The notes under the pieces were generated by a model. The model made no database searches, was not told the DNA's origin, and saw only the letters and a list, made by a program, of their open reading frames with translations. Positions 1-8,947 of a DNA stretch of 32,089 nucleotides are shown one piece after another. The position numbers and the translations under genes were made by a program. Source of the stretch: Thermodesulfobacteriota bacterium (lineage in GTDB: Bacteria > Desulfobacterota > WTBG01 > CAIYCZ01 > CAIRTM01). The stretch covers positions 1 through 32,089 of the forward strand of contig JAOAHH010000164.1 of assembly GCA_026415325.1 (NCBI GenBank). Reading direction: 5' to 3'. Numbering within the stretch: position 1 is the first letter of the stretch; each line of letters starts with the position of its first letter.

Positions 1-1
1 A

Positions 2-769
2 GCAGCAGCATACAATGAAGCGTATTTTAAAGATTATGGCTATGCAGTAGAACGGCAGGCATATACGGTCGCGAATATGACTTTTTACAACGTGATCGCA
101 GAGGTCAGGGGCAGCAGCCGACCGGAAGAAATCATTATTATTGGCGCGCATTATGACACGTTCCCGGGCTCTCCGGGTGCAGACGATAACGGCTCCGGCA
201 TTGCCGCACTCCTTGTGCTTGCCCGTTTGTTTTCTGGCAACGTTTTAGAACGTACTTTGCGGTTTGCTGCATTTGTGAATGAGGAGCCGCCTTTCTTTTG
301 GACCCGGAGTATGGGAAGCTATGTTTATGCCTTAAGGTGTCGGGAACAAGGTGAGAATATTCGGGCAATGCTCTCGCTTGAATCCATCGGTTATTATAGT
401 GATAAACCAAAAACCCAGCACTACCTCTTTCCGCTCGGGCTTTTTTATCCACGGACAGGCAATTTTATTGCGTTTGTTTCAAACCTTATGTCGCGCAACC
501 TGCTGCGCCACTGTGTCGGGGTCTTCCGCAACAATGTGGCAATGCCGGTTCAGGCTGCTGCATTCCCCTGGTTTGTGCCGGGCGTGTTTTGGTCAGACCA
601 CTGGCCGTTTTGGAAGGTGGGGTATCCTGCGATTATGGTTACAGATACGGCGCTTTTTAGAAACCCCAACTACCATACCCCTGAAGACAGACCCGAAACC
701 CTTGATTACCATCGGATGGCACAGACAGTTAACGGTCTTGACCAGGTTATCAGACACCTTGCATTGTAA
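2..769 (+). CDS. M28-family zinc aminopeptidase-like protein (5'-truncated by window edge)
   Basis: The reading frame is open to the left edge, so the true start lies outside; the first internal ATG is at 77. Family M28 enzymes are co-catalytic zinc peptidases that cut N-terminal residues. Numbering from the Met at 77, candidate metal ligands are His25 (GAHYD), Asp36 (GADDNGSG), Glu70 (VNEEPP), Glu102 (SLESIGYYS) and His200 (NYHTPED); an SDHWPF segment lies near residue 173. The visible 255 residues cover the catalytic domain almost completely. The usual Asp in the fourth ligand position is Glu here, as in some M28 subgroups. It is the only plus-strand gene and converges with the desaturase at 808, with 38 bp between them. 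No convincing terminator is seen there. Family assignment is secure; substrate and location are unknown because the N-terminus is missing. Confidence 0.9.
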   Translation, partial: AAAYNEAYFKDYGYAVERQAYTVANMTFYNVIAEVRGSSRPEEIIIIGAHYDTFPGSPGADDNGSGIAALLVLARLFSGNVLERTLRFAAFVNEEPPFFWTRSMGSYVYALRCREQGENIRAMLSLESIGYYSDKPKTQHYLFPLGLFYPRTGNFIAFVSNLMSRNLLRHCVGVFRNNVAMPVQAAAFPWFVPGVFWSDHWPFWKVGYPAIMVTDTALFRNPNYHTPEDRPETLDYHRMAQTVNGLDQVIRHLAL

Positions 770-807
770 GTCTATTCCCCGCTGCGCAGAGAAGTTTTTA
801 TCCGGCC

Positions 808-2328
808 TCACATTTTTGAGTCAAGCGGGGTAGGCGGCGTGAACGGAACGCCGTATTTTTTTGATATGAGGTTTGCTGCGATGCGTCCGGATTCATAGAT
901 CGTGGGAAGGCCGCTTCCCGGATGTGTGCCGCCGCCCACAAGATAGCAGTTCTCAAGACACTCGAATCGGTTGTGCGGCCGGAAGTAGAGCATCTGTCTG
1001 AGCGTATGGCCAAGATTGAACGTTGCACCGTAATAGACGTTAAACTCATCGCGCCATGTTTCCGGCGTATAGACCTTTTCTACCTCGATATGCCCACGTA
1101 GATCTTTCATCTCCGTCCGCTTAACAACTTCCTCAAGGACGCGCTCCCTAAATGCACCCTGCTCCTGTTTCCAGTTCACCTGCCCCTGCAAATTAGGTAC
1201 TGGCACGAGGATATAGATGGTCGATTTGCCCGGGGGCGCAAGTGAGTGATCCAGTATTGCAGCATTGTGGACATAAAAAGAAATTTCATCTGAAAGCGTG
1301 AGTCGCGTGAAAATATCCTCGACGTTTTTACGGTAGTTCTTTGCAAAGAAAATATTATGATGCGGTATCTGGTCGTAGCGTTTATTGATCCCAAGGTACA
1401 TCAAAAAGATCGAGCAGGAATATTTTTTCCGTGCAAGTCGCTCCGGCGCATATTTGCGAACCTGTGCCCTGTCCATAAGGGTTGTCACTGCATAGGAAAA
1501 GTCGGCATTTACGACGACATCATCGGCTGCGACTTTTGTGCCGTCGGCAAGCTCAACACCGCATGCCCGGTTTCCACGGGTAAGCACCCGTGTGACTGGC
1601 GTGCTCAGGTACAGTTTGCCGCCGTTGTTTCGGAAGACCCACGCCATAGCGTGTGAAATTTTATTTAGCCCGCCGCGCACATGGTAAATGCCCCAGTTAT
1701 GTTCGATATAGGCGATCATGGCAAACGCTGCCGGACATTCCCATGCCGACATGCCGAGGTATTTTGACTGGAAGGTAAAACAGATTCTGAGCTGCTCGCT
1801 GGAAAAGTACCTCCCGAGTGCCTGAAATACGCTGGTGCCGAGGTCAAGGTGGGGAAGCGCCTTAATGAGCGGTGCAGACACCATATCGAAGATTGAGCTA
1901 TAGGGCTTCTGGAGACACGGGAAGAGATACCGCAGCCTGGTTCCTTCTTTTTGTAAAAATCGCTCAAGCCCCGTTTCTTCTCCCGGAAACGCACGCTTAA
2001 TTGCATCTTTCATCTTTTCATGGTCGTCTGAGACGAGCACCTCCTTGTCAACGAACCGCAAGCGGTACATCGGGTCGAGTCTGATAAAATCAAGCCACTG
2101 CTGCGCGTCAGTGCCTGCTTCCTGAAACATTTCGTCAAGGATGAATTTCATCATAAGAAAGGTCGGCCCGGTGTCAAACGTATAACCGTTAAGCTCCAAG
2201 GGTTTGTTCCTCCCGCCCACAACAGCGTCTTTTTCATAGATCGAGACATCAAACCCCCGGCGGGCAAGGATCATGCCTGCGGCGAGTCCGCCCGGACCTG
2301 CACCAATGATAGCGATTTTTTTTGCCAT
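808..2328 (-). CDS. Phytoene desaturase (CrtI)-family FAD-dependent oxidoreductase
   Basis: This 506-residue protein begins with a Rossmann FAD-binding motif (GAGPGG at residues 9-14, Glu32 ending the second strand, then VVGGRNKP), followed by FDTGPTFLM, typical of the CrtI/CrtN/CrtO group. Near the C-terminus it carries the family signature YLVGGGTHPGSGLPT and then a GRIAANLI helix. Length matches the roughly 500-residue family norm. Known members desaturate or saturate carotenoid polyenes at the membrane. No phytoene synthase or other carotenoid gene is visible nearby, so the exact reaction (desaturase, isomerase or retinoid saturase-like) is open. The ATG at 2328 has AAGGAAAG about 8 bases upstream. 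It follows the lipoprotein gene by 43 bp on the same strand, so co-transcription is likely. Confidence 0.9.
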   Translation of the reverse strand: MAKKIAIIGAGPGGLAAGMILARRGFDVSIYEKDAVVGGRNKPLELNGYTFDTGPTFLMMKFILDEMFQEAGTDAQQWLDFIRLDPMYRLRFVDKEVLVSDDHEKMKDAIKRAFPGEETGLERFLQKEGTRLRYLFPCLQKPYSSIFDMVSAPLIKALPHLDLGTSVFQALGRYFSSEQLRICFTFQSKYLGMSAWECPAAFAMIAYIEHNWGIYHVRGGLNKISHAMAWVFRNNGGKLYLSTPVTRVLTRGNRACGVELADGTKVAADDVVVNADFSYAVTTLMDRAQVRKYAPERLARKKYSCSIFLMYLGINKRYDQIPHHNIFFAKNYRKNVEDIFTRLTLSDEISFYVHNAAILDHSLAPPGKSTIYILVPVPNLQGQVNWKQEQGAFRERVLEEVVKRTEMKDLRGHIEVEKVYTPETWRDEFNVYYGATFNLGHTLRQMLYFRPHNRFECLENCYLVGGGTHPGSGLPTIYESGRIAANLISKKYGVPFTPPTPLDSKM

Positions 2329-2371
2329 GGCCGACTTTCCTTATAATTGGGAATGTTATAGAGAGCACATA

Positions 2372-3865
2372 TCAATGCGTGCTGATGCTGAACAGCAGAT
2401 CGATAAGTACTTTCTTTTTTGTTTTCTTTTCCTGTACCTCATCGGGCGGACAGGGGATGGCGCTTTCCACTGCATCGCGGAACGAGCTGAAATAATCCAG
2501 GTATGCTGCCTTGATCTGCGCGGCATCGTGCGTTGTTTTAAGATCATCTTTAAGTTTTTCACGCGCCATGGAAACGGCTTCAAGCACCTGTGTGATTGCC
2601 TGATCCGGCACAATGGTATCATCTACTGCGGCAAGAAGTGTGTGTACGAGAACCTGATAAAAATCCCGCAAGGCTTCACCGTGCGCCTGTGCTGCATCAA
2701 GATTCGGGTCAAGCCGCATGAGTTTTTCCCGGAACAGCATGCTCGCTTCCTCGAGCTGAGCGGTAGCGGAAAAACCAAACACATCTTGAGCGACATGAAC
2801 GGTCTGCTGGGCATCTTCCTGCACCCGTCGTATTAAAACCCTTCGGATGAGTTTATTCCCGAGTGCCAGACGCTCAGGTGAACAACACGGTCCTATTCTG
2901 TAGATGCTCCTCTCAAGCGACGCCTGTGCAATAAGGCTTGCCTTCATGTATAGTTGCGGCGGAACACCTACCTCTTTAAAGATCGCAAGCACTTGGCGCT
3001 GCTGCTCGTCAAGAATCTGCTGGATGTGGGCATGGGTGTCATTATCGCCCGAGAGTTTGAGCTGGTATATTCTTTTTCTCGTTTCGCTTCGGAGTCTTTC
3101 AATACGATCAATTACTGCAAGCAGCACGTGCTCGGCGTCTTGGACGCTTTCCTGATTGATAGTCTGGTCTTTGAGAATGTCAATGAAAAGTTGTTTTGCC
3201 TCAATACGGCCAAAGGTGAGTCTCTCGATGACGCAGTTGCGCAGGGTGCTGTTGTCCAGAAGCTCCGGAACCACGTCCGGAGCGATAAGCTCATCGATAT
3301 CCTGCGGATTTACCTGTTGTGGAGGTATGTTTGATCGGGATGCTTCGGCGATCAACAGGGCGGCTTCGATATCGGTTTCGCCGTTAACAATTGCATATTC
3401 TGTTGCATTGTCAGTGGCGTTGTCGGTGGTCACATTGGCACGAATGCGTGAAACCCAAAAGTTTGATTGTTTGGTGTCAGTGGCTGCCGGTGACACGATC
3501 CCGGTGAGCACGCATCGCAGTTCCCGACCGTCTTTTTGTATCCTGACAAGAAGGTTTTTAACAGCGGTAAAAATCTGGATTTCAAATCCCCCCTCCTGAT
3601 TGGTGGTGATCTGTTGCGCACCACCTGCAACAAGGGTTTGGGTGCCGTTGTCGGAAAGCGCATATGCCTCGACGCGTGCACCCGATCGATTATCACTTTC
3701 CAGCACCCCACCGCCCGTTTCGGCTTCAGTGGCAGGGCATTCATAGATTCCGCGCACGGTAAGAATGGGTTGGATCTGAGGCGGATGAGGATCGTACGGC
3801 TCACAGCAAGAGCACGCAAGGGTGACAAACAGCGCGCTCAGTAATCGGGCTTTTTTGGCATCCAC
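2372..3865 (-). CDS. Probable lipoprotein of unknown function
   Basis: I chose the GTG at 3865 (497 aa) over an ATG at 3913 because AAAAGGAG lies about 11 bases upstream of it and the resulting N-terminus is a plausible signal peptide: DAKKAR, then LLSALFVTLA, then Cys18. The lipobox (TLAC) is not canonical, so lipidation is probable rather than certain. Residues about 30-130 look like a beta-rich extracellular domain (RVEAYALSDNGT, EGGFEIQIF), similar in style to carboxypeptidase-regulatory or Ig-like folds. The rest, from about residue 190, is alpha-helical with many charged residues (ERLRSETRKRIYQL, MAREKLKDDLK). I recognise no family. The Shine-Dalgarno overlaps the stop codon of the upstream glycosidase-like gene, suggesting translational coupling. 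Confidence 0.8.
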   Translation of the reverse strand: MDAKKARLLSALFVTLACSCCEPYDPHPPQIQPILTVRGIYECPATEAETGGGVLESDNRSGARVEAYALSDNGTQTLVAGGAQQITTNQEGGFEIQIFTAVKNLLVRIQKDGRELRCVLTGIVSPAATDTKQSNFWVSRIRANVTTDNATDNATEYAIVNGETDIEAALLIAEASRSNIPPQQVNPQDIDELIAPDVVPELLDNSTLRNCVIERLTFGRIEAKQLFIDILKDQTINQESVQDAEHVLLAVIDRIERLRSETRKRIYQLKLSGDNDTHAHIQQILDEQQRQVLAIFKEVGVPPQLYMKASLIAQASLERSIYRIGPCCSPERLALGNKLIRRVLIRRVQEDAQQTVHVAQDVFGFSATAQLEEASMLFREKLMRLDPNLDAAQAHGEALRDFYQVLVHTLLAAVDDTIVPDQAITQVLEAVSMAREKLKDDLKTTHDAAQIKAAYLDYFSSFRDAVESAIPCPPDEVQEKKTKKKVLIDLLFSISTH

Positions 3866-3876
3866 GCTTTGCGGTT

Positions 3877-3884
3877 CTCCTTTT
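3877..3884 (-). promoter_or_regulatory. Ribosome binding site that sets the GTG start of the lipoprotein gene
   Basis: On the minus strand AAAAGGAG sits about 11 bases before the GTG at 3865 and overlaps the TAA stop (3883-3885) of the upstream glycosidase-like gene. This favours the GTG start over the upstream in-frame ATG at 3913 and suggests the two genes are translated together. Confidence 0.65.
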
Positions 3885-6800
3885 AACAGTATACCAAAAC
3901 TTCGGCAGGACAAGTATATAAAGAGAAACGGTCAGGGGTATATTTATCGAGCTCCCGGCCATTGACAACAACCCCTTTGATTGAGCGAGGAAGTGGCGGT
4001 TGCACGACAATGCCGCCTGTTGGAATCGCAAGGTCTCCCCAGAGATTCAAACTCAACACGTCATCACGCTTGATTGAAAGCTGATATGAAATATTCCCGT
4101 AGTAAGTCGGCAGCCCGGCAATGCCAATGGTACCGGCTTGCTGAAGCCATTGCCGGTCAATTCCTGCAGCCACGACCAGTGCTCGGTCAACGGTTCGCTC
4201 AAAGGCAAAGAGGCTGCAGACCGACAGAATGTATTCAGCGCTAATCCAGGTATGCGGCAGGTCGCCCAGAAAACTCGGGCCTTCGGGGTCACGCCATGTA
4301 ATTTCAGGCCATTGATGCCATGCTGGGGTGCGCTGATCGGCGAGCATGATAGTGAGCAGTTCGAGTGCATCAGCACGTCTGCCAAGCCGCACCAGTGCAC
4401 CGATGATTCTGATCTCATAGGCAGAATAGTTATTCCACGGTATGATGCCCGCAACCCGTTTGCGTACCCCTTCCAAATACACCTCATACAGATGATGGGT
4501 CTGCTGCTGCGGTAAAAGATGCGCAAGGTCAAGCAGCGCAATAGCGTTTGCCGTTGCGGTCGGGTCGAAATCACCAAGTTCGACAGAAGCGGGTATATAG
4601 TCGATGTGGTGGCGCTGCATGGTAGCAAGAATCGATGCACGCACGTCGTGTTCAAGCTCTGCGCTGAGTGCGGCATAGTGCGCGGCTTCGTTGTTACGAC
4701 CGAGGGTCGTTGCCATGTCTGCGGCATCGCGAAGCCCACGGATCGCCCAGAAATCATCCCAGTAAGCATGGACGGGATGTGCCATATACCCTTCATGACT
4801 CATGGATTCGGGGAGCAGGCCGTAGTATGCATGGCGTTCATCCTGTTTGTAGGCCGTGGTAAGACGTTGTGCACGAAGCTGCTCAAGATAGGCAACGGTT
4901 TTAATAACCGCAGGCCACAGGGATTCTACCGTATCCCGGTCTGCGGTGAAACGGTAATATTCTGCAATGCCGAACAGGAATTGACCGTAGGCGTCGAATT
5001 CGGGCAACCATTCCGTGCCTTCCCGGTCAGCGCAATCAGGCAGTGCACCGTCAGGTGCCTGAAACTGGGCATACCAGGTCATAAAATCCCCCAGTGCTTT
5101 CGGGATCCCTGCCCGCGCAAGTGCTGCCCCCATGATCACGCCGTCGCGGATCCACGAGCGGGCATATCTGCGCGGCCCGGGATGCAGTGCATGACCGTCG
5201 CGGTTGATGAGAATATGGGCTGCGGCGGTTTTAAAAGAGTCGGCAACGGCGCGTACCGATAAAGGCAGGGCGAAGGATACTCCAGAAAGCCGCTGCTGCC
5301 ATGAGACTTCTTCTTGCTGCATGGTATGTGCTGGATCAAGAACCTCTGGCAGAAGTGCCGTACTATTTATGGGTACGGCAAAATAGATGTCCTCTGTTTC
5401 TCCGGGCAGCAGGGAGCAGGTAAATGCTAACGCACCTGACGCGTATCCGAACGGATCGTACACCGCACCTTGATCCGGAAGGTTTCCTGCCATGAGGTGT
5501 GCGGTGATGGGACCTTCATCAAATGTTGCTGCACCAAATCCTGCTGGCGTACACAAAGGAAAGATTCGGTGTGTGCCGTTGACATGAACCATACAACCGT
5601 CCCAGACGATTTCATAAACACGGACAACACCGCCGAACTGGCGCCAGTGCTGCCACGGCGGCGTTACCTGAAACGGGCGGATGGCTGCATATATCTTTCC
5701 TGTTAGGGGAAAAGCACCGGTATTGTTAATCCGATAGCGGATCAGCAACACCGGCACATTCTCGAGAGCGGCAGCGCAGGCGGTGACGGAAAATACAAAA
5801 ACATCTCCATTCCAAATGACCGACGGGATGGGAAGCGCCTCCTGTGCAAGGTGATGTTGCAGCGAAACATTTGCCCATGAGATGAATTTTTCGTTCAGAA
5901 ACAAGAACGGCTCGATCGAGCAGGAACCTTTGCCGATTTCAATCATTCCCTGTTCATTGATCAGTGCCTGTCCATCGCCGTTTCCAGTCCCGAGAGGGGT
6001 CCAGTAGCTTTGCCGTCCGAGGAGGTGCTGCGGGAACATGCCGGGCGAGTATTCCCGGGCGATGTTTTGAAAGAAGTGATTGATTGATCGTGAGAAATCA
6101 TAAGGTCGAACCAGTATGCTGCGTATACCGAACCCTTCAGCGCTTCGGCTCCGGTGAAGGTTAATACGGATATAGCGTGAGGCGGTCTGGGGAATAAAGA
6201 TGTCACTTCGTATGGCACCGCCGCACTCGGTCGAATATACGGTTTTCCAATCGGCTGTCGTGTCAGAAATTTCGATACTGAACGCGATTGCCTGCAGCTC
6301 AGGTTCCCAGTTGATTGTGATCCCGCCGTATTCACGCTGGATAAGAAAGTCTATTAGAAGCCACTGCGGTGTATGTGTTGCTCCTGAGCGCCACGGAGTA
6401 AGATTTGCAGGATCGAGCAGCCCTGCGGGTTCATTGCCCGGGAGGGACTGTGAGGCGTGCACATCCGGCGTTAGCCGGTATGTTGTATCGGTAAGGCGTA
6501 TCGGTCCAAGCCAGACCGAACCAGTACCGCCGTTGCCCGCAGCGATTACAATCTCAAGTGCGGCAATGTCCTGCGGTGGACCGCCGCCACGCGGTCCCCA
6601 CGCAAAGTCGATCTGCGTGCTGTTGATCACGATGTGCTGCCATGATGCCGGAAATTGCAGATCCTCAATCCGGTACCGCCATACGTTGGCATTGGTGCTG
6701 TCGACAAACTTGAACTCAAAGATATTGGACGGCGCATTGCCGCGGATGTTAAAGTCAATGCAGTAGCTTTCGGGCAGTTCAAGATGTAGACTTCGGCGCG

Positions 6801-6960
6801 CTACGACAAAACCGCCGCCACCGCAAAAATCAAAATCAAGACGCATGGCACTGTGGCCATGACAGGGATCCGGGACAAGGTCAAGCCGCGCCTGACCTGA
6901 AGTGATGACCGTCCATGCAGACAGATCGCTGAAATCGTCAAGCAGCCGTGTTTCGTTCAT
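3883..6960 (-). CDS. Glycosidase-like (alpha/alpha)6-barrel protein with N-terminal beta-sandwich and discoidin domains
   Basis: A 1025-residue protein. Residues 1-160 look like a carbohydrate-binding jelly roll (LLDDFSDLSAW, WQHIVINSTQIDF). Residues 170-285 resemble an F5/8-type C (discoidin) domain (WLLIDFLIQREYGGITINW, SRYIRINLHRS). Residues 310-540 form a second beta-rich region. Residues 560-925 resemble the six-hairpin barrel of amylo-glucosidase/GH15/GH63-like enzymes, with RSWIRDGVIM (601-610), WLPEFDAYGQ (651-660) and YWDDFW (733-738) as likely active-site segments. Similar discoidin plus six-hairpin proteins occur in Geobacter-type bacteria and cyanobacteria. No signal peptide is visible, so it is predicted cytoplasmic, which is odd for a protein with binding modules. 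The ATG at 6960 lacks a strong Shine-Dalgarno. It lies 40 bp after the ABC gene. Substrate and catalytic activity are unproven. Confidence 0.82.
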   Translation of the reverse strand: MNETRLLDDFSDLSAWTVITSGQARLDLVPDPCHGHSAMRLDFDFCGGGGFVVARRSLHLELPESYCIDFNIRGNAPSNIFEFKFVDSTNANVWRYRIEDLQFPASWQHIVINSTQIDFAWGPRGGGPPQDIAALEIVIAAGNGGTGSVWLGPIRLTDTTYRLTPDVHASQSLPGNEPAGLLDPANLTPWRSGATHTPQWLLIDFLIQREYGGITINWEPELQAIAFSIEISDTTADWKTVYSTECGGAIRSDIFIPQTASRYIRINLHRSRSAEGFGIRSILVRPYDFSRSINHFFQNIAREYSPGMFPQHLLGRQSYWTPLGTGNGDGQALINEQGMIEIGKGSCSIEPFLFLNEKFISWANVSLQHHLAQEALPIPSVIWNGDVFVFSVTACAAALENVPVLLIRYRINNTGAFPLTGKIYAAIRPFQVTPPWQHWRQFGGVVRVYEIVWDGCMVHVNGTHRIFPLCTPAGFGAATFDEGPITAHLMAGNLPDQGAVYDPFGYASGALAFTCSLLPGETEDIYFAVPINSTALLPEVLDPAHTMQQEEVSWQQRLSGVSFALPLSVRAVADSFKTAAAHILINRDGHALHPGPRRYARSWIRDGVIMGAALARAGIPKALGDFMTWYAQFQAPDGALPDCADREGTEWLPEFDAYGQFLFGIAEYYRFTADRDTVESLWPAVIKTVAYLEQLRAQRLTTAYKQDERHAYYGLLPESMSHEGYMAHPVHAYWDDFWAIRGLRDAADMATTLGRNNEAAHYAALSAELEHDVRASILATMQRHHIDYIPASVELGDFDPTATANAIALLDLAHLLPQQQTHHLYEVYLEGVRKRVAGIIPWNNYSAYEIRIIGALVRLGRRADALELLTIMLADQRTPAWHQWPEITWRDPEGPSFLGDLPHTWISAEYILSVCSLFAFERTVDRALVVAAGIDRQWLQQAGTIGIAGLPTYYGNISYQLSIKRDDVLSLNLWGDLAIPTGGIVVQPPLPRSIKGVVVNGRELDKYTPDRFSLYTCPAEVLVYC

Positions 6961-7000
6961 AGAAGCGCTTGGGTGATGGTATCATTCTATGAATATAAAA

Positions 7001-8767
7001 TTATGGTGACAAGCGGTTATAAGCAATGAGATCCCTATCCCTGACCTGCATGAGCGACCATGCACCGCCTTGCCCGAGTTCCAGCACCATGTCATACCGC
7101 TGGAGATTGCCGCTGCTGTCAATATCTTCAAAGGTTACGTAGCTGATAGCGCGTTCGGTAAGAATGCCTAATATGCGGTCAACCTGTTGGGGATGCAAGG
7201 TAGTGCTCGGCCGATCAAGGAATGCAAACTGGGGCCTCGTGAGGATGACCCGAGCAATAACGATCAGTTGTTGTTCGGCAAGTGGTAGAACGTTTTCCCA
7301 GTGTTGTCGGGTATCAAATCCACCAAATCCGGCAAGCAGGGTTTCGATCTTTAAGAGCCGCAGCACATCAATGAGCTCGCTTTCAGGAACGTGCATGGCC
7401 TGCAGTTTTTCGTTTTCAGACATTTCCTGTTCAGGCCATGGACGAAGCAGCAGTTCACGTAAAGTACCCGGTGGCAGGAACGGAAGCTCTGTGAGCAGGA
7501 GGAGCTCATGGAGTTCGGGGCGGATAATATGCCCTTGTCCTGTTTTCCACATATCGCCGGTTGCATGAAACAGTGCAGACCGGGCGGTCTCATCCTGGCC
7601 GCGGACAAGCACCCGGGTGCCGTATGGGAAGGTGCAAGAGAGATCCTTGATCAATATTCTGCCACTGCGGGGTGATGTCAGGGTAATTTTTTCATAGGCG
7701 ATACGGTTGCTGTCGATGGAAAAAGTAATTGCAGATGGTGGCGTTTTTCTTTCCTGTTCGGCAGCTTCCATCAGTTTCACAAGACGTGCAAGGACCGCAG
7801 TATAGGATGAGATTGATTGAAACTGAGTGATAATAAGGGAAAACGCACCGAGAAGTTGGGTGAAGGCAATTGCTGACTGGGTGATAACACCGAACTCGAC
7901 CTTGCCTTTAATAAACAGCGGTGCAACGATGAGCGCCGGAATAATCTGAATGAGCCAATTATAGCCGGTGGTGAAGAAGTTAAGCCTTAAGTTGACGGCA
8001 ATAATGCGGCGAAGATTTGCGGTTACGTCGTTCAGGGTGCGGAGCGCAAGCTGGATGAGGTGTCCCTCGCGGCGCGACAGCGCCACGGATTCTGCATTGC
8101 TGCGCAGGTAGGTGAGCGATGCACGGAAATTTGCCTCCCTGTCAAGCTGGTCATAGTTGAGCCGCACCAGCGGTCTGCCGAGTAAAAAGGTAAGAGAGGT
8201 TCCTGTTGCTGCATACAGCACGGCAACCACAAACAGCAGCGGACTTATCGACCACAAGACACCTGAGAATGCAACAATTGTTAAGGCTGCATTTGAAAAC
8301 ATGAGGATAAACGAAAGGGTTGTTGTCGTATAGGTGCGGATATCATCGGCAATGCGCTGATCCGGATTGGCAACCTCTCCTTTGAGTTTAAGACGGTGGT
8401 AAATGCGGTGCTCGCCGTAGCCGAAGATGCAGCGACGGGTGGTCCATTCCCGCCACAGAAGACCGAGCCGCTCCTCGGTAAAACGGTAAATTGCCGCAAC
8501 GATGGTCGAGGCGGCGAAGACGCAGATATAAAGGATTGCCTCACCGATGAATCCTTCGTAATTGCGATTCTCGATTGCGGTCATGAAATCACGGCCAACG
8601 TAGCTGTTCACTACGTTGAGACCGTTGATGGCAAACAAAAAGCTAATCAATCCGAGAAAGAAGAGCTTTGCCCGAAGCCCGACATCCTCAGAAGACACAA
8701 ACATTCTGACGCTGGCAACAAAACTATTCCACATTTGCCGGTTTAACGGAACGCGGTCGTCTTTCAT
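7001..8767 (-). CDS. SbmA/BacA/YddA-like ABC protein with degenerate ATPase domain
   Basis: The membrane half (about residues 12-350, using the ATG at 8767, 588 aa) matches the ABC_membrane_2/SbmA-BacA type: VNSYVGRDFMTAIENR, LLWREWTTRR, NPDQRIADDI, REANFRASLTYLRSNAESVA. A C-terminal ABC domain follows, but its motifs are broken. The Walker A position reads GQDETARS (390-397; Lys replaced by Arg396 and two Gly lost). The Q-loop Gln is Glu427. The signature is LPLAE instead of LSxGE. Walker B keeps Asp518 but the catalytic Glu is Arg519, and the H-loop His is Thr545. ATP hydrolysis is therefore unlikely. SbmA-type relatives without an ATPase domain use the proton gradient to import peptides and similar solutes. 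An in-frame TTG at 8851 would add 28 residues, but it falls inside the likely promoter. Confidence 0.88.
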   Translation of the reverse strand: MKDDRVPLNRQMWNSFVASVRMFVSSEDVGLRAKLFFLGLISFLFAINGLNVVNSYVGRDFMTAIENRNYEGFIGEAILYICVFAASTIVAAIYRFTEERLGLLWREWTTRRCIFGYGEHRIYHRLKLKGEVANPDQRIADDIRTYTTTTLSFILMFSNAALTIVAFSGVLWSISPLLFVVAVLYAATGTSLTFLLGRPLVRLNYDQLDREANFRASLTYLRSNAESVALSRREGHLIQLALRTLNDVTANLRRIIAVNLRLNFFTTGYNWLIQIIPALIVAPLFIKGKVEFGVITQSAIAFTQLLGAFSLIITQFQSISSYTAVLARLVKLMEAAEQERKTPPSAITFSIDSNRIAYEKITLTSPRSGRILIKDLSCTFPYGTRVLVRGQDETARSALFHATGDMWKTGQGHIIRPELHELLLLTELPFLPPGTLRELLLRPWPEQEMSENEKLQAMHVPESELIDVLRLLKIETLLAGFGGFDTRQHWENVLPLAEQQLIVIARVILTRPQFAFLDRPSTTLHPQQVDRILGILTERAISYVTFEDIDSSGNLQRYDMVLELGQGGAWSLMQVRDRDLIAYNRLSP

Positions 8768-8822
8768 CGCCTCGGTGTGGCAAGGATTATGGATGCCTAC
8801 ACATTTTCCGCACAGCGGCCGC

Positions 8823-8851
8823 AGTATACGGAAAAAATCCGCGGTGCGCAA
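8823..8851 (-). promoter_or_regulatory. Putative sigma-70-type promoter for the ABC-like gene
   Basis: On the minus strand, TTGCGC (8846-8851), a 17-bp spacer and TATACT (8823-8828) precede the ATG at 8767 by about 55 bp. The -10 is a 5/6 match and the -35 only 3/6. The upstream TTG start candidate is part of the -35, which argues for the ATG. Confidence 0.4.
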
Positions 8852-8947
8852 CCTCTTGTATGTATCGGCTTCTGCGGCGTTTTATGAAATCTTTTGGACC
8901 GACAAGCTCTATTGTTTTGCTTTACCGATGCGAGAATCACAGCGGGG

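Noticed and set aside
777-830. Inverted repeat CCCCGCT/AGCGGGG spanning the convergent junction, as a bidirectional terminator
   Set aside because: The loop is 40 bases, one arm lies in the desaturase coding region, and no T-run follows either arm.
8768-8851. TTG start at 8851 for the ABC-like protein
   Set aside because: The Shine-Dalgarno is absent or directly adjacent, the extra 28 residues are Cys-rich and unlike the family, and the TTG falls in a plausible -35 box.
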